From assembly GCF_029760915.1 (NCBI RefSeq), contig NZ_CP121685.1, positions 2,381,001 through 2,445,000 on the forward strand: a stretch of DNA of 64,000 nt, given 5' to 3'. The notes below the pieces were generated by a model, which saw only the letters and a program-made list of their open reading frames with translations, did no database searches and was not told the DNA's origin. The translations under genes were made by a program, and so were the position numbers. Source of the stretch: Olleya sp. YS. GTDB taxonomy: Bacteria > Bacteroidota > Bacteroidia > Flavobacteriales > Flavobacteriaceae. Below, piece after piece: positions 54,384-63,637 of this stretch (position 1 is the first letter of the stretch; every line of letters begins with the position of its first letter).

Positions 54384-54596
54384 ATGCTGAAAAATCCTAC
54401 TAAGTACTATTTTTTAATCCTAATTGGCGCAGTAATAGCTATTTACGCCAATGCTAACGAAGAGCAGAACCTTTTGGTTCTAATTTTGGGTATCATAACA
54501 TTAATGTTTGGTGTTTTTAAATTACAAGCTACCATACCAAGTAAAAAAGAAAAAGATAGCTTTGTAGAATCTGAACCTTTAGACGAAGAAGAATGA
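54384..54596 (+). CDS. Small two-helix membrane protein
   Basis: A short membrane protein. The frame opens with a TTG at 54375, but the ATG at 54384 (MLKNPTKYYFLI, 70 residues) is the more likely start. Two hydrophobic segments (about residues 8-22 and 28-45) precede an acidic tail. It overlaps the Smr-protein gene by four bases (ATGA), so the two are co-translated. The function is unknown. Confidence 0.7.
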   Translation: MLKNPTKYYFLILIGAVIAIYANANEEQNLLVLILGIITLMFGVFKLQATIPSKKEKDSFVESEPLDEEE

Positions 54597-55153
54597 CGTT
54601 AAAAATTGGAGATACCGTAGATGTTTTGGATGATGTTTTGTCAGGTACAATCATTTCAATAATTGGTAATACTATTACTATTGAAACCGATGAGGGGTTT
54701 GAATTAGAGTTTAAGGCATCAGAACTTATAAAAACAAAATCTGCAACTCTAATCGATAAGACTTTTGATTCTGCATCCATTCAACAGGTATTATCCGAGA
54801 AAACAGAAAAAAAGCGACACTCGACTACCAAAGTCAAGCCTAAAGAACGTTATCTGCCAACTATGGAAGTAGATTTACACTTGCACCATTTGGTAGATAA
54901 TGAAAGAGGTATGACTAATTACGATAAATTAACCATTCAATTAGACACTGCACGACAACAGTTAGAATTTGCCATACGCAAGCGTATCCAGAAAATAGTT
55001 TTTATTCACGGAGTAGGAGAAGGTGTTTTAAAAATGGAATTAGAAACACTTTTTAGCAGATATGACAATGTCAAATTTTATGAAGCCGATTATAAAAAAT
55101 ATGGATTTGGAGCAACAGAAGTCTATATTATGCAAAACCCAAAAACTAATTAA
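54593..55153 (+). CDS. Smr-domain protein
   Basis: A 186-residue protein with an N-terminal beta-rich region (GDTVDVLDDVLSGTIISIIG). From about residue 90 it is a Smr domain, with MEVDLHLHHLVDN (DLHLH) and IVFIHGVGEGVLKMELETLF (HGxGxG). Smr domains are nicking endonucleases, or cleave mRNA at stalled ribosomes when fused to other domains. This is a stand-alone form typical of Bacteroidota. Substrate unknown. Its ATG overlaps the previous stop and its stop overlaps the converging lipoprotein gene by four bases. Confidence 0.88.
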   Translation: MTLKIGDTVDVLDDVLSGTIISIIGNTITIETDEGFELEFKASELIKTKSATLIDKTFDSASIQQVLSEKTEKKRHSTTKVKPKERYLPTMEVDLHLHHLVDNERGMTNYDKLTIQLDTARQQLEFAIRKRIQKIVFIHGVGEGVLKMELETLFSRYDNVKFYEADYKKYGFGATEVYIMQNPKTN

Positions 55154-56103
55154 ATAAAAGGAGGTGTTACTGTCCTTTCATCATTTAAAATATCAACACC
55201 ATCTACTGTGGTTAATGTTCCAAAATCTGTTTCGTCGTATATAATCTCAGGAAACTGGATGTTTTCTAATAATAAATTTACAGTAAATTTTTGCTGGATG
55301 GTATGTTCTCTAAACGACGTTGGTGCAAAATCAAAAGTAAAAACAGGATTTAGATAATCGGGACCAAAATCGTTATCTGAAATATCATTAGTTGGATTGT
55401 TATCTTGAGAATTACCTTCTTCATTTCTAGTTGGTACGCTATCATTATCATCGTCATCATCTAGATAGTTTGGTATTCCGTCACCATCAGTGTCTTCAGG
55501 ATTAGTTAATGGATTATCGTCATCATCGTTACCATCAAAATCGGTTAATTCGGTTACGGTTAATACATTATCACCATCATCATCCACATCCAAAAAATTA
55601 GGTATTAAGTCTCCATCTGTATCATCATCATACAAATCCCCATTTCCGTTTATGTCTTCCATTTCAGCAGGAACTCCGTCATTATCATCTTCAACTAATT
55701 CCATAGTAAATTTTCCTGTTCCGCTAGTAGAGGTAAACTCTTGGGTTATTTGTATTCCGTTTGGTGGTACATCATTACAAAAAAAGTTTGAAGGATCACT
55801 AGTATAACTTCTATATTTCAATGCGCCAGCAACAGAAAACTCTGTAGTCTCATTAGCTTGTAATTGTTCGACTAAACTTCCATTAGAGATTGGTTCAGTT
55901 AAAATTAGATCAGCCATAGTAAAATTAGCGTTACTTAATTGCAACGATAAAGTTTCATTAGGATCTGTTTTCACTTTATATAAAACTAAATCACCACAAG
56001 CCTGAAAGGTGTCGTCAAACGTCAATTCAGTAGTAATAATATCACCATCATCACAAGATGTTAAGCTAAACACAAAGAGAAATAAAACAGAAAGTTTACG
56101 CAT
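55150..56103 (-). CDS. Lipoprotein with thrombospondin type 3-like calcium repeats
   Basis: A 317-residue protein with a lipoprotein signal (SLTSC, cysteine 17). The N-terminal part is beta-rich. From about residue 140 to 255 it is a run of Asp-rich TSP3-like repeats (DNDGVPAEMEDINGNGDLYD, DTDGDGIPNYLDDDDDNDS), which bind calcium. A short C-terminal region follows. It is likely a surface or outer-membrane-attached protein. No catalytic motif is visible. Confidence 0.8.
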   Translation of the reverse strand: MRKLSVLFLFVFSLTSCDDGDIITTELTFDDTFQACGDLVLYKVKTDPNETLSLQLSNANFTMADLILTEPISNGSLVEQLQANETTEFSVAGALKYRSYTSDPSNFFCNDVPPNGIQITQEFTSTSGTGKFTMELVEDDNDGVPAEMEDINGNGDLYDDDTDGDLIPNFLDVDDDGDNVLTVTELTDFDGNDDDDNPLTNPEDTDGDGIPNYLDDDDDNDSVPTRNEEGNSQDNNPTNDISDNDFGPDYLNPVFTFDFAPTSFREHTIQQKFTVNLLLENIQFPEIIYDETDFGTLTTVDGVDILNDERTVTPPFI

Positions 56104-56182
56104 TATTTTAAAGTTTAAAAGACAAAAATAATAGAATTGTCAAACTTATAACGCTGCTTATGGCAATTAATTTTATTTAAAC

Positions 56183-56190
56183 TATTTTTG
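56183..56190 (+). promoter_or_regulatory. -7 promoter element for the cysteine desulfurase gene
   Basis: TATTTTTG matches TAnnTTTG and lies 22 bases upstream of the ATG at 56213. The -33 box is not clear. Confidence 0.45.
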
Positions 56191-56212
56191 TGCCCATTAA
56201 TAGCAAAACACA

Positions 56213-57352
56213 ATGAAATCTGTTTATTTTGATAGTGCTGCAACCACGCAGTTAAGACCAGAAGTTATAGAAAAAATGACACGAGTGATGCACGACTGTT
56301 ACGGTAACGCATCATCTACCCATAGTTTTGGTCGTAATGCCAAAGCAATGGTTGAACAAGCTAGAAAAACGGTTGCAAGTTATTTAAATGTCTCCGCATC
56401 AGAAATTATTTTTACCTCAGGTGGGACGGAAGCCGATAATTTAGCGCTATTAAGTGCTGTAAGAGACTTGGGTGTCAAAAAAATTATCACTTCTAGAATA
56501 GAGCATCATGCAGTATTATATACTGTGCAGCAATTAGAGCGAGAGTACGGAATAGTTGTAAAGTATGTTGATTTAGATGACAATGGTCATGTCGATTATA
56601 ACCATTTGGAGGAACTACTACAATCTTCTAAAAAAACTTTAGTTAGTTTAATGCATGTTAATAACGAAATTGGAAACGTATTGGACATTAAACGTGTTGG
56701 CGAGTTATGTAAAGCAAATGATGCTATGTTCCATAGCGATACTGTACAATCTGTTGGTCATTATAAATTAGACTTACAAGAAATATCAATAGATTTTATG
56801 GCAGTAAGTGCACATAAATTTCATGGACCAAAAGGGGTTGGTTTTGCTTTTGTTAGAAAAAATTCCGGATTAAAACCTTTAATTTTTGGAGGAGAGCAGG
56901 AACGTGGTTACAGAGCTGGTACAGAAGCAGTACATAATATAGTAGGATTAGAAGAAGCTTTAAAATTAGCTTATGATAATTTAGAAGAAGAAAAGGCATA
57001 TATCATTGACCTAAAAAAATATTTTATACAACAATTACAAGCTAACTTCCCAGAAGTAACATTTAATGGTAGTTGTGCTAATTTTGAAAAAAGTAGTTAT
57101 ACCGTTTTAAATGTGTGTTTACCCATTGCACCAGAGAAAGCACCAATATTATTGTTTCAATTAGATTTAAAGGGTATAGCATGTTCTAAGGGTAGTGCTT
57201 GCCAGAGTGGTAGTGCTAAAGGTAGTCATGTGTTATCTCAGATTTTATGTTATGAGGATATGCAAAAACCATCTTTGCGTTTTTCATTTAGCAAATTCAA
57301 CACTAAAGATGAAGTTGATTATGTTATCGAGGTGTTAAAAGAATTTGTTTAG
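56213..57352 (+). CDS. Cysteine desulfurase family protein (NifS/IscS-like)
   Basis: A 379-residue PLP enzyme. Markers are MKSVYFDSAATTQLRPEV, YGNASSTHSFGRNAK, TSGGTEADNLALLSA, LMHVNNEIGNVLDI, SAHKFHGPKGVGF (PLP lysine) and SKGSACQSGSA (catalytic cysteine loop). It transfers sulfur from cysteine to acceptors for iron-sulfur or thio-cofactor synthesis. No scaffold gene is adjacent, so whether it serves iron-sulfur assembly or tRNA thiolation is open. An alpha/beta hydrolase gene follows by 39 bases. Confidence 0.93.
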   Translation: MKSVYFDSAATTQLRPEVIEKMTRVMHDCYGNASSTHSFGRNAKAMVEQARKTVASYLNVSASEIIFTSGGTEADNLALLSAVRDLGVKKIITSRIEHHAVLYTVQQLEREYGIVVKYVDLDDNGHVDYNHLEELLQSSKKTLVSLMHVNNEIGNVLDIKRVGELCKANDAMFHSDTVQSVGHYKLDLQEISIDFMAVSAHKFHGPKGVGFAFVRKNSGLKPLIFGGEQERGYRAGTEAVHNIVGLEEALKLAYDNLEEEKAYIIDLKKYFIQQLQANFPEVTFNGSCANFEKSSYTVLNVCLPIAPEKAPILLFQLDLKGIACSKGSACQSGSAKGSHVLSQILCYEDMQKPSLRFSFSKFNTKDEVDYVIEVLKEFV

Positions 57353-57391
57353 GGTTTTTATGTCGTATTTTTATACTTCATAAAAAAACTA

Positions 57392-58174
57392 TTGCTCAAC
57401 TATTCTACATACTTGCATCCTAAGTCCATCGAATGGGTCACTTTTGTTCATGGAGCAGGAGGAAGCAGCTCTATTTGGTATAAACAGATTAGAGATTTTA
57501 AATCTCAATTTAACGTGCTTATATTGGATTTGCGTGGTCACGGAAACAGTAAGCCTAAACTAAAAGACACCTTTAATTCCAAATACACTTTTGATTCGAT
57601 AACTAATGATATTTTAGAAGTCATTGATTATTTAAAAATTGAAACCTCTCACTTTGTAGGTATTTCGTTAGGTACTATTTTAATACGAAACTTAGCCGAA
57701 AAGCATCCCAAACGTGTAAAAAGCATGATACTTGGTGGTGCTATTATGAAATTAGATATGCGCTCTCAAATACTCATGAAGCTTGGTGTTGTTTTTAAAA
57801 GTGTTGTGCCTTATATGTATCTATATAAGTTTTTTGCATTTATTATTATGCCAAGAAAAAACCATAAATCGTCTAGATTACTTTTTGTAAACGAAGCTAA
57901 AAAACTGTATCAAAAGGAGTTTATAAGATGGTTTAAGTTGACTTCAGAAATTAATCCCTTACTTCGTTTTTTTAGAGCAAAGGACATTAAAATTCCAACC
58001 TTATACGTCATGGGAGCAGAAGATCATTTGTTTTTACCATCTATCAAAGCTATAGTTAAATCGCACACGACAGCTATTTTGTATGTTGTAGAACAATGTG
58101 GTCATGTGGTTAATGTAGAGCAACCTAAATTATTTAATACCACTACCATACAATTTATAAATACAAAACGATAA
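57392..58174 (+). CDS. Alpha/beta-fold hydrolase
   Basis: A 260-residue hydrolase. The oxyanion-hole segment is VTFVHGAGGSSSIWYKQI, the nucleophile elbow FVGISLGTILIRN (GxSxG), the acid in MGAEDHLFLP and the histidine in QCGHVVNVEQP. No signal peptide, so probably cytosolic. The start is TTG at 57392, as no in-frame ATG lies before the conserved strand. The substrate is unknown. It converges with the small Lacal_2735 gene with no gap. Confidence 0.87.
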   Translation: MLNYSTYLHPKSIEWVTFVHGAGGSSSIWYKQIRDFKSQFNVLILDLRGHGNSKPKLKDTFNSKYTFDSITNDILEVIDYLKIETSHFVGISLGTILIRNLAEKHPKRVKSMILGGAIMKLDMRSQILMKLGVVFKSVVPYMYLYKFFAFIIMPRKNHKSSRLLFVNEAKKLYQKEFIRWFKLTSEINPLLRFFRAKDIKIPTLYVMGAEDHLFLPSIKAIVKSHTTAILYVVEQCGHVVNVEQPKLFNTTTIQFINTKR

Positions 58175-58342
58175 TTATTGTTTTAAGATTTCTATTTGTT
58201 GAAGTATTGACTGTGCTTCAGCTTGTTTTTTATCACTTTCACTTCTGTTAGTAGTTGATAATTTATAAGATTCTTCTAATAGTTTTCTATATTGCTCTTG
58301 AAGCTTATCTAGCTGACTTTTCTTTTTAAATATTCCAAACAT
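58175..58342 (-). CDS. Lacal_2735-family small protein
   Basis: A small protein that reads MFGIFKKKSQLDKLQEQYRK, then a long charged helix ending AQSILQQIEILKQ. This matches the Lacal_2735 family of short flavobacterial proteins of unknown function. The frame extends to an ATG at 58360, but family members start at MFGIFKKK, so 58342 (55 residues) is preferred. The helix suggests oligomerisation. Confidence 0.85.
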   Translation of the reverse strand: MFGIFKKKSQLDKLQEQYRKLLEESYKLSTTNRSESDKKQAEAQSILQQIEILKQ

Positions 58343-58459
58343 AATCTTTTTTATTTTCAAAGATAACGCTTGTTATAACTAAGTTTTATAAGGATTTGTT
58401 AATTAACTAGACATTAACCAAATTTTGTGTTTATTATAAAAATTTAAGATTCTTTTAAA

Positions 58460-60925
58460 TTAAAAACGCATTGTAGTCCTTACATTAAATACACGAGGTG
58501 TTAAGTAATTTGGTATAGCATATTGACGTTTACTATACACGTCTCTAACCCAAGTATTTGTTATAGAGTTTTGTACATTAAACACATTAAAAATCTCGAA
58601 ACCAAAGGATAAATCTTTAAATGGTTTTTTCCATCCACTATCAAATTGCTTGTCTTTGTCTACTAACACAAACTGAAAACCAATATCTGCACGTTTATAA
58701 TCCGGAAGCCTACTTTGAAACACATAAGGGTCTGCATAACTTGGTGATCCACCAGGTAACCCTGTATTATACACTAAGTTTAAATACATTTTCATGCTTG
58801 GTATGTTTGGTACATAATCCTGAAACAACGCAGCAAATTTTAAACGTTGGTCTGTTGGACGTGCGATGTAACCTCTGTTATTAATATTTTCTTCAGTTTT
58901 TAAATACCCAAAACTAAACCAACTTTCTGTTCCAGGAACAAACTCTCCGTTTAACCTTAAATCCAATCCATAAGCAAATGCTTCTGCATTGTTATTGGCA
59001 CGATATCTAATTCGTACGTTTTCTAGGGTGTAAGGATTTACGTCTGTTAATTTTTTATAATACGCTTCACTAGTTAATTTAAAAGGTCTGTCCCACATTT
59101 TAAAACTATAATCGTTACCTAATACTAGATGCACAGATTTTTGTGCTTTTACACTAGGTTGCACGACTCCATTTTGGTCACGCAATTCTCTGTAAAAAGG
59201 TGGTTGATAGTATAATCCACCACTAATTCTAAATAGCATGTCTAAATCCCAATTGGGTTTGATGGCAAATTGTGCACGTGGACTAAATACAGATTGTGTC
59301 ACTTCTTGATTAGTAGCTTCATCGTTAACCGTCCAACTATGGTTTCTTACACCTGCATTATACCAAACATCATGATCACCAATAGTACTTCGTTTACTCC
59401 ATTGCAGATAGGCTTGTAATCTTGTAATGGTAGTATTATTTCTAGCTCTTACATTTTGGAAGGCTTCTAATGGTCCTTCATATGGTGTGTAAGGTTGATC
59501 ATTAAACGCATCCGAACTAGGTGGATTTATTGAAAATCCAGCAGAGTCAATAACTTCCCATTCTACTAATCGGTCACGAATATCCTCGTTAGTATATTTT
59601 ACAGAAAACTTAAATTCGTTTTCATTTTTTGTATATGTTCCTTTGGCTTCAATATTGGTTATTAAGGCATCTAAGTCGTTACGACCATGATTTAATTGGC
59701 TACCAATACCTTCTGCAAATTCTACTTCTCCTAAATTTTCATCTCCAATATTACTATTAACTTCTCCTAAAGCATATTGAGCTAAAATATCGAAATACTC
59801 TTCTTCAGTAGTGTGATAGGTCGATGTGACTAATGCAACAGATAAATCATCATTAACATCATAATTTGCACTTAAAGCTCCAAATAAGGTCTGGTAACGG
59901 TCTTTTTCTTGACCTTGGTATTGAACAACCAAAGCTAGTGGATTGTCTAAAGTTCCAAAGTTGGTTTGACGCGTTAGTGGTATATAATTGTATTTATTTA
60001 GAGACGCATTTCCTAAAAAGCTTATCTCTAACTTATCTGTAAACTGATAGGTTAAATAACTTTGTGCATCTACAAAAGTAGGGTTGAAGTTAGTTTCTGT
60101 TTCTTTAGCATTAACTAATAAACTATTATCTCTGTAACGTAAGCCAACAATACCAGTAAATTTAGAATCTTGGCTTGCAGTTTCTATCGCTACACTTGCG
60201 CCTAACAGACTAGCATCTACAGCAACTCCATTTTCAAAAGGTTTACGATAAGTAATATCTAAAACAGAAGATAATTTATCACCATATTTAGCTTGAAATC
60301 CTCCAGCAGAAAAATCGACATTTTGTACTAAATCTGAATTAACAAAGCTTAAGCCTTCTTGTTGTCCAGATCGGATTAGAAAAGGTCTGTAGACTTCAAT
60401 ACCATTGACATAAATTAAATTTTCGTCATAATTTCCTCCCCTTACAGAATATTGTGTACTTAGTTCATTATTACTACTAACACCAGGCAATGTTTTTAAT
60501 AAATTTTCAACACCAGCTTGCGCTCCAGGAATTTTAATTAATGTAGCAGGATCAATATTAACAATCCCTTCTACATCTTTTCTTTTTTTACCGTTAATAA
60601 TGATGGTTTCAATTTGTTCCACATTTTCTTTCATTATTGGATTAAACGTTAAGCTTTCACCATTTTTCAAGTTGAACGTTGCAATAATATTTTTATGCGA
60701 AACATGAGAAAACACGACTTTTATATCTGTGTTTGCTGGTATTTTTAATTCGTAGTAACCGTTTTGGTTGGTTTGTGTTCCAAGGTCATCACTTTTAATA
60801 TTGACAGCGTCTAAAGGTTGGTTAAATTCATTTAATATAACTCCTTTTAAAGTTCCTGTTTGGGCTAAACAAAATAAAGGGAATAAAAAAGCGAGTAGTT
60901 TAAAGGTATAGTTAGATTGTTTCAA
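58460..60925 (-). CDS. TonB-dependent receptor
   Basis: An 821-residue outer-membrane receptor. It has a signal peptide (residues 1-22), a carboxypeptidase-like regulatory domain (about 24-100, GTLKGVILNEFNQPLDAVNI), and a plug domain (about 115-220, GVENLLKTLPGVSSNNELST and SVRGGNYDENLIYVNGIEVY). A 22-strand barrel follows, ending in the aromatic residue of MRF. Such receptors import metal chelates, sugars or peptides with TonB energy. The ligand is unknown, and no SusD-like partner is present. It starts nine bases after the M23 peptidase gene. Confidence 0.93.
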   Translation of the reverse strand: MKQSNYTFKLLAFLFPLFCLAQTGTLKGVILNEFNQPLDAVNIKSDDLGTQTNQNGYYELKIPANTDIKVVFSHVSHKNIIATFNLKNGESLTFNPIMKENVEQIETIIINGKKRKDVEGIVNIDPATLIKIPGAQAGVENLLKTLPGVSSNNELSTQYSVRGGNYDENLIYVNGIEVYRPFLIRSGQQEGLSFVNSDLVQNVDFSAGGFQAKYGDKLSSVLDITYRKPFENGVAVDASLLGASVAIETASQDSKFTGIVGLRYRDNSLLVNAKETETNFNPTFVDAQSYLTYQFTDKLEISFLGNASLNKYNYIPLTRQTNFGTLDNPLALVVQYQGQEKDRYQTLFGALSANYDVNDDLSVALVTSTYHTTEEEYFDILAQYALGEVNSNIGDENLGEVEFAEGIGSQLNHGRNDLDALITNIEAKGTYTKNENEFKFSVKYTNEDIRDRLVEWEVIDSAGFSINPPSSDAFNDQPYTPYEGPLEAFQNVRARNNTTITRLQAYLQWSKRSTIGDHDVWYNAGVRNHSWTVNDEATNQEVTQSVFSPRAQFAIKPNWDLDMLFRISGGLYYQPPFYRELRDQNGVVQPSVKAQKSVHLVLGNDYSFKMWDRPFKLTSEAYYKKLTDVNPYTLENVRIRYRANNNAEAFAYGLDLRLNGEFVPGTESWFSFGYLKTEENINNRGYIARPTDQRLKFAALFQDYVPNIPSMKMYLNLVYNTGLPGGSPSYADPYVFQSRLPDYKRADIGFQFVLVDKDKQFDSGWKKPFKDLSFGFEIFNVFNVQNSITNTWVRDVYSKRQYAIPNYLTPRVFNVRTTMRF

Positions 60926-60934
60926 AGTGATAAT

Positions 60935-62623
60935 TTATTTTCTAAAAAAGCTTGCTTCAAATGTACTGCTATTTCCTACATTATCTGTCACAATGACTTT
61001 TAAATTATTCTTAGTATCAGTAACGACTTTATCATTAAAATCGTATGTTAAGGTCATTGTTTTATAATCGTATTCCATTAATATCCACTGGTCATTTATT
61101 GTGGCTCTATAATTAGAAATACCAGACTCTTTATCTTCTATTTTAATTTTTAAAAAGCGGTATTTACTTAACCATTGTCCATCTTTAAAACTAACAGGTG
61201 TAATCGTTGGTTTTGCGGTATCTCTTGCTAGACAATACGTTCCAAGATTTTTAGTTCTTGTGTATAATGTGTTTTTTTCGTGTTTAGTGGAAGAGTAACT
61301 TAAAAAATTATTCCAACCGACTAAACGAGCAATGTATAGTTGTTTTAAATCTTCAGTTGAATAGCTGCTTACATCATAAGATATTTTAAAGTACTTTTTG
61401 ACCGCTTTATTATTTTCGTCTAATTTTAAGGTATCACCATTAACTTTAAAATCTATAAAAAAATCGTCATAAAACGTTTGCTTAGGAAACTCTACTTTTA
61501 TATTTTGATCCTCTAGCACATTTACTTCACTAGTTTTGACGTAATATGGTGATGTAAATGTTTCGGCAATATCATTGGGTTGTTTGTCAACACCTTTGAT
61601 ATTAATGTCAATATTGGTCTGATTGCCTTCAAAATCTGTTATTTTAACTTTATAGACATTAGATAAAGTGTCATAAATAATTAAATAGCCATCATCAATG
61701 ATATTATCATAAATACTTAATGGATTATTACTATCTAAAAATAGTTTTTGCAAACGTTCTTTTTCGTCTTTAAAATGTTTATAATCAATTAATCGGTTGA
61801 GATGCTTAGTTTCGTTAAACGAAAACTTTCTAAAATCTATAGTAAAGTTTTGCATCCCATTGTAAAAGGTTTCAATTTTAAAAACGCCATTTTTATTGGC
61901 AGCCAAATCTTGTCTATCTATTGTATTAATTGCAAATCCTATTTTACCGTAAGCTGTTAAATCTTCAGTTTTATAATTCCCATTTTTAAGAGGAATGAGA
62001 CGTAGTTTTTGCTTAAGATTAGATCCATTGACGTGCGATAAATCATTAATTGGATACGCGTAAACGCTACTAACTAAAGGTTTTTTAGAGTCCTTAACTT
62101 TTAAACCAAATAACAAGGGATTAATGGGTCTTTCTTGATTGTCTCTGATTTCAAAATGGAGGTGAGGACCACCAGAACCACCAGTATTTCCAGAATAAGC
62201 AATGACTTCGCCTTTTGTAACAATTAGATCATTTAAATCAGGAAATAATTCAATTTCAAAACTTTCTTTTTCATATTGATGCTTTTTAACATAGGCTTCA
62301 ATCTTATCAGAAAATTTTTGTAGATGACCATGAACAGTTACATAACCATTTGGATGCGTTATATAAACCGCTTTTCCGTAACCGTAATGTGACACCTTGA
62401 TTCTACTAACATAACCACTAGCAGTCGCATAGACATTTAATCCTACGCGTTGTTTTGTTTTAATATCTAATCCAGAGTGGAAGTGATTACTTCTAAGCTC
62501 AGCAAAAGTACCAGATAATACTAGCTCTATATCTAAAGGAGATCTAAAATAATCTTGAGGATAAATGTCTTGGGCTTGACTAAAAAAAGTAAATAAAAAG
62601 AAAAAAATAAGTGTATATCGCAT
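60935..62623 (-). CDS. Exported M23-family metallopeptidase
   Basis: A 562-residue protein with a signal peptide ending FFSQA. Residues about 40-165 form the M23 (lysostaphin-like) domain: SNHFHSGLDIKTKQRVGL (His, Asp), VHGHLQKF, and GGPHLHFEIRDN (His-x-His). The remaining 390 residues are beta-rich and may bind the cell wall. M23 enzymes cut peptidoglycan cross-bridges. The gene sits just upstream of the TonB-dependent receptor gene on the same strand, which suggests that the pair acts together in envelope remodelling or transport. Confidence 0.92.
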   Translation of the reverse strand: MRYTLIFFFLFTFFSQAQDIYPQDYFRSPLDIELVLSGTFAELRSNHFHSGLDIKTKQRVGLNVYATASGYVSRIKVSHYGYGKAVYITHPNGYVTVHGHLQKFSDKIEAYVKKHQYEKESFEIELFPDLNDLIVTKGEVIAYSGNTGGSGGPHLHFEIRDNQERPINPLLFGLKVKDSKKPLVSSVYAYPINDLSHVNGSNLKQKLRLIPLKNGNYKTEDLTAYGKIGFAINTIDRQDLAANKNGVFKIETFYNGMQNFTIDFRKFSFNETKHLNRLIDYKHFKDEKERLQKLFLDSNNPLSIYDNIIDDGYLIIYDTLSNVYKVKITDFEGNQTNIDINIKGVDKQPNDIAETFTSPYYVKTSEVNVLEDQNIKVEFPKQTFYDDFFIDFKVNGDTLKLDENNKAVKKYFKISYDVSSYSTEDLKQLYIARLVGWNNFLSYSSTKHEKNTLYTRTKNLGTYCLARDTAKPTITPVSFKDGQWLSKYRFLKIKIEDKESGISNYRATINDQWILMEYDYKTMTLTYDFNDKVVTDTKNNLKVIVTDNVGNSSTFEASFFRK

Positions 62624-62745
62624 AAATCAATGGTTACTGCTAAAATAGAAATAAGCTTTTAAATACCAAAGTAAAATCAAAGACTAAGCCATACTGTTGA
62701 AAATGAGATATATTAAAATGTATTTAAAATTTTATGAAAAATTAA

Positions 62746-62775
62746 TTGTAAAGTATTATGGTTTGATTAACTTTG
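62746..62775 (+). promoter_or_regulatory. Full Bacteroidota promoter upstream of the ZapB-like gene
   Basis: TTG at 62746-62748, a 19-base spacer, and TAACTTTG at 62768-62775 make a near-ideal -33/-7 promoter (TTG, N19, TAnnTTTG). The ATG lies 25 bases downstream. It should drive the 62800 gene, zapA and possibly the RNA beyond. Confidence 0.8.
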
Positions 62776-62799
62776 TAAGATAAGTATTAGTATTAGTTC

Positions 62800-63090
62800 A
62801 TGAGTAAGATTGAAACCATTGTTGATGCTCTAGAAAATAAAATTAGTAAAGTCTTACATAGACAACAAGTTTTAAAACTAGAAAACGCAAAGCTTAAAGA
62901 AGCTCTAGAACAATCTCAATCTAAAATCGTTGCAAAGGATTTAGAATTAGAGACTTGGCACGAAAAGTATAACACTTTAAAAATGGCTAATACCATACTA
63001 GGCAGTGACAACGATAAACGAGAAACAAAGCTCAAAATAAATACATTAATTAGAGACATAGACCATTGCATAAGTCAGTTGTCAAGTTAA
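62800..63090 (+). CDS. ZapB-like coiled-coil protein next to zapA
   Basis: A 96-residue, nearly all-helical protein with heptad patterns (VLKLENAKLKEALEQSQ and similar). Its position 15 bases before zapA suggests a division-related, ZapB-like partner, although no sequence signature proves this. Its promoter is one of the best in the window. Confidence 0.7.
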   Translation: MSKIETIVDALENKISKVLHRQQVLKLENAKLKEALEQSQSKIVAKDLELETWHEKYNTLKMANTILGSDNDKRETKLKINTLIRDIDHCISQLSS

Positions 63091-63105
63091 TGTTACATAG
63101 TTTTT

Positions 63106-63399
63106 ATGGCAGACACGCTTAAAATAAAATTATCTATAGCAAATAGAGTCTACCCATTAACTATTGCACCTAGTCAAGAAGAAGGATTGCGTTTAGCAGC
63201 TAAGAAGATTGAGGCTATGATTACACAATTTGAGCAAAGCTATTCTGTTAGAGATAAGCAAGATGTATTAGCTATGTGTGCTTTACAATTTGCAAGTCAA
63301 GTAGAGCAGAAAGCGATAGATAATAACCAAGTGACAGAGCATGTTCAGGATAAGCTAGAAGCTTTGAATGATATGTTACAATCACATCTTAGTTTATAA
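63106..63399 (+). CDS. zapA: Cell division protein ZapA
   Basis: A 97-residue protein. MADTLKIKLSIANRVYPLTI is the ZapA head domain, and residues from about 60 form the C-terminal coiled coil (EQKAIDNNQVTEHVQDKLEA). ZapA binds FtsZ and stabilises the Z-ring. It is co-transcribed with the coiled-coil gene before it. The candidate 6S RNA follows, echoing the zapA-ssrS neighbourhood of proteobacteria. Confidence 0.9.
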   Translation: MADTLKIKLSIANRVYPLTIAPSQEEGLRLAAKKIEAMITQFEQSYSVRDKQDVLAMCALQFASQVEQKAIDNNQVTEHVQDKLEALNDMLQSHLSL

Positions 63400-63432
63400 T
63401 ACGTTCTTATAACATAACAATATTAGGTTACT

Positions 63433-63617
63433 GCCTACATTAATTATTTTTTTGATAAACTCAACGTTAATTCTTTAAAAAGGGTGAGTTTTAAGCTGTA
63501 AAAGCGTGCTGCTAATAGTAATTTATTGCTATTTAGGCAGATTATTGATCAGCTTGTTAGCCCTAAACTTGTTTTTAAGGAGTTTATACAAAACCAAAAT
63601 TAGTGTAGGCTTTTTTT
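63433..63617 (+). ncRNA. Candidate 6S RNA (6S-Flavo type)
   Basis: The 238-base gap between zapA and rny has no frame but folds well. The ends GCCTACATTAATT (63433-63445) and AATTAGTGTAGGC (63598-63610) form a 13-bp closing stem with one G-U pair, followed at once by seven T residues. Inside are AAACTCA/TGAGTTT and CTGCTAATAG (63509-63518) / CTATTTAGGCAG (63529-63540). A long RNA closed by a terminator-like stem, just after zapA, fits 6S RNA, which binds RNA polymerase and has a recognised flavobacterial form. The closing stem with T-run also acts as terminator. Confidence 0.7.
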
Positions 63618-63637
63618 ATATATATAAACAATCAAAA

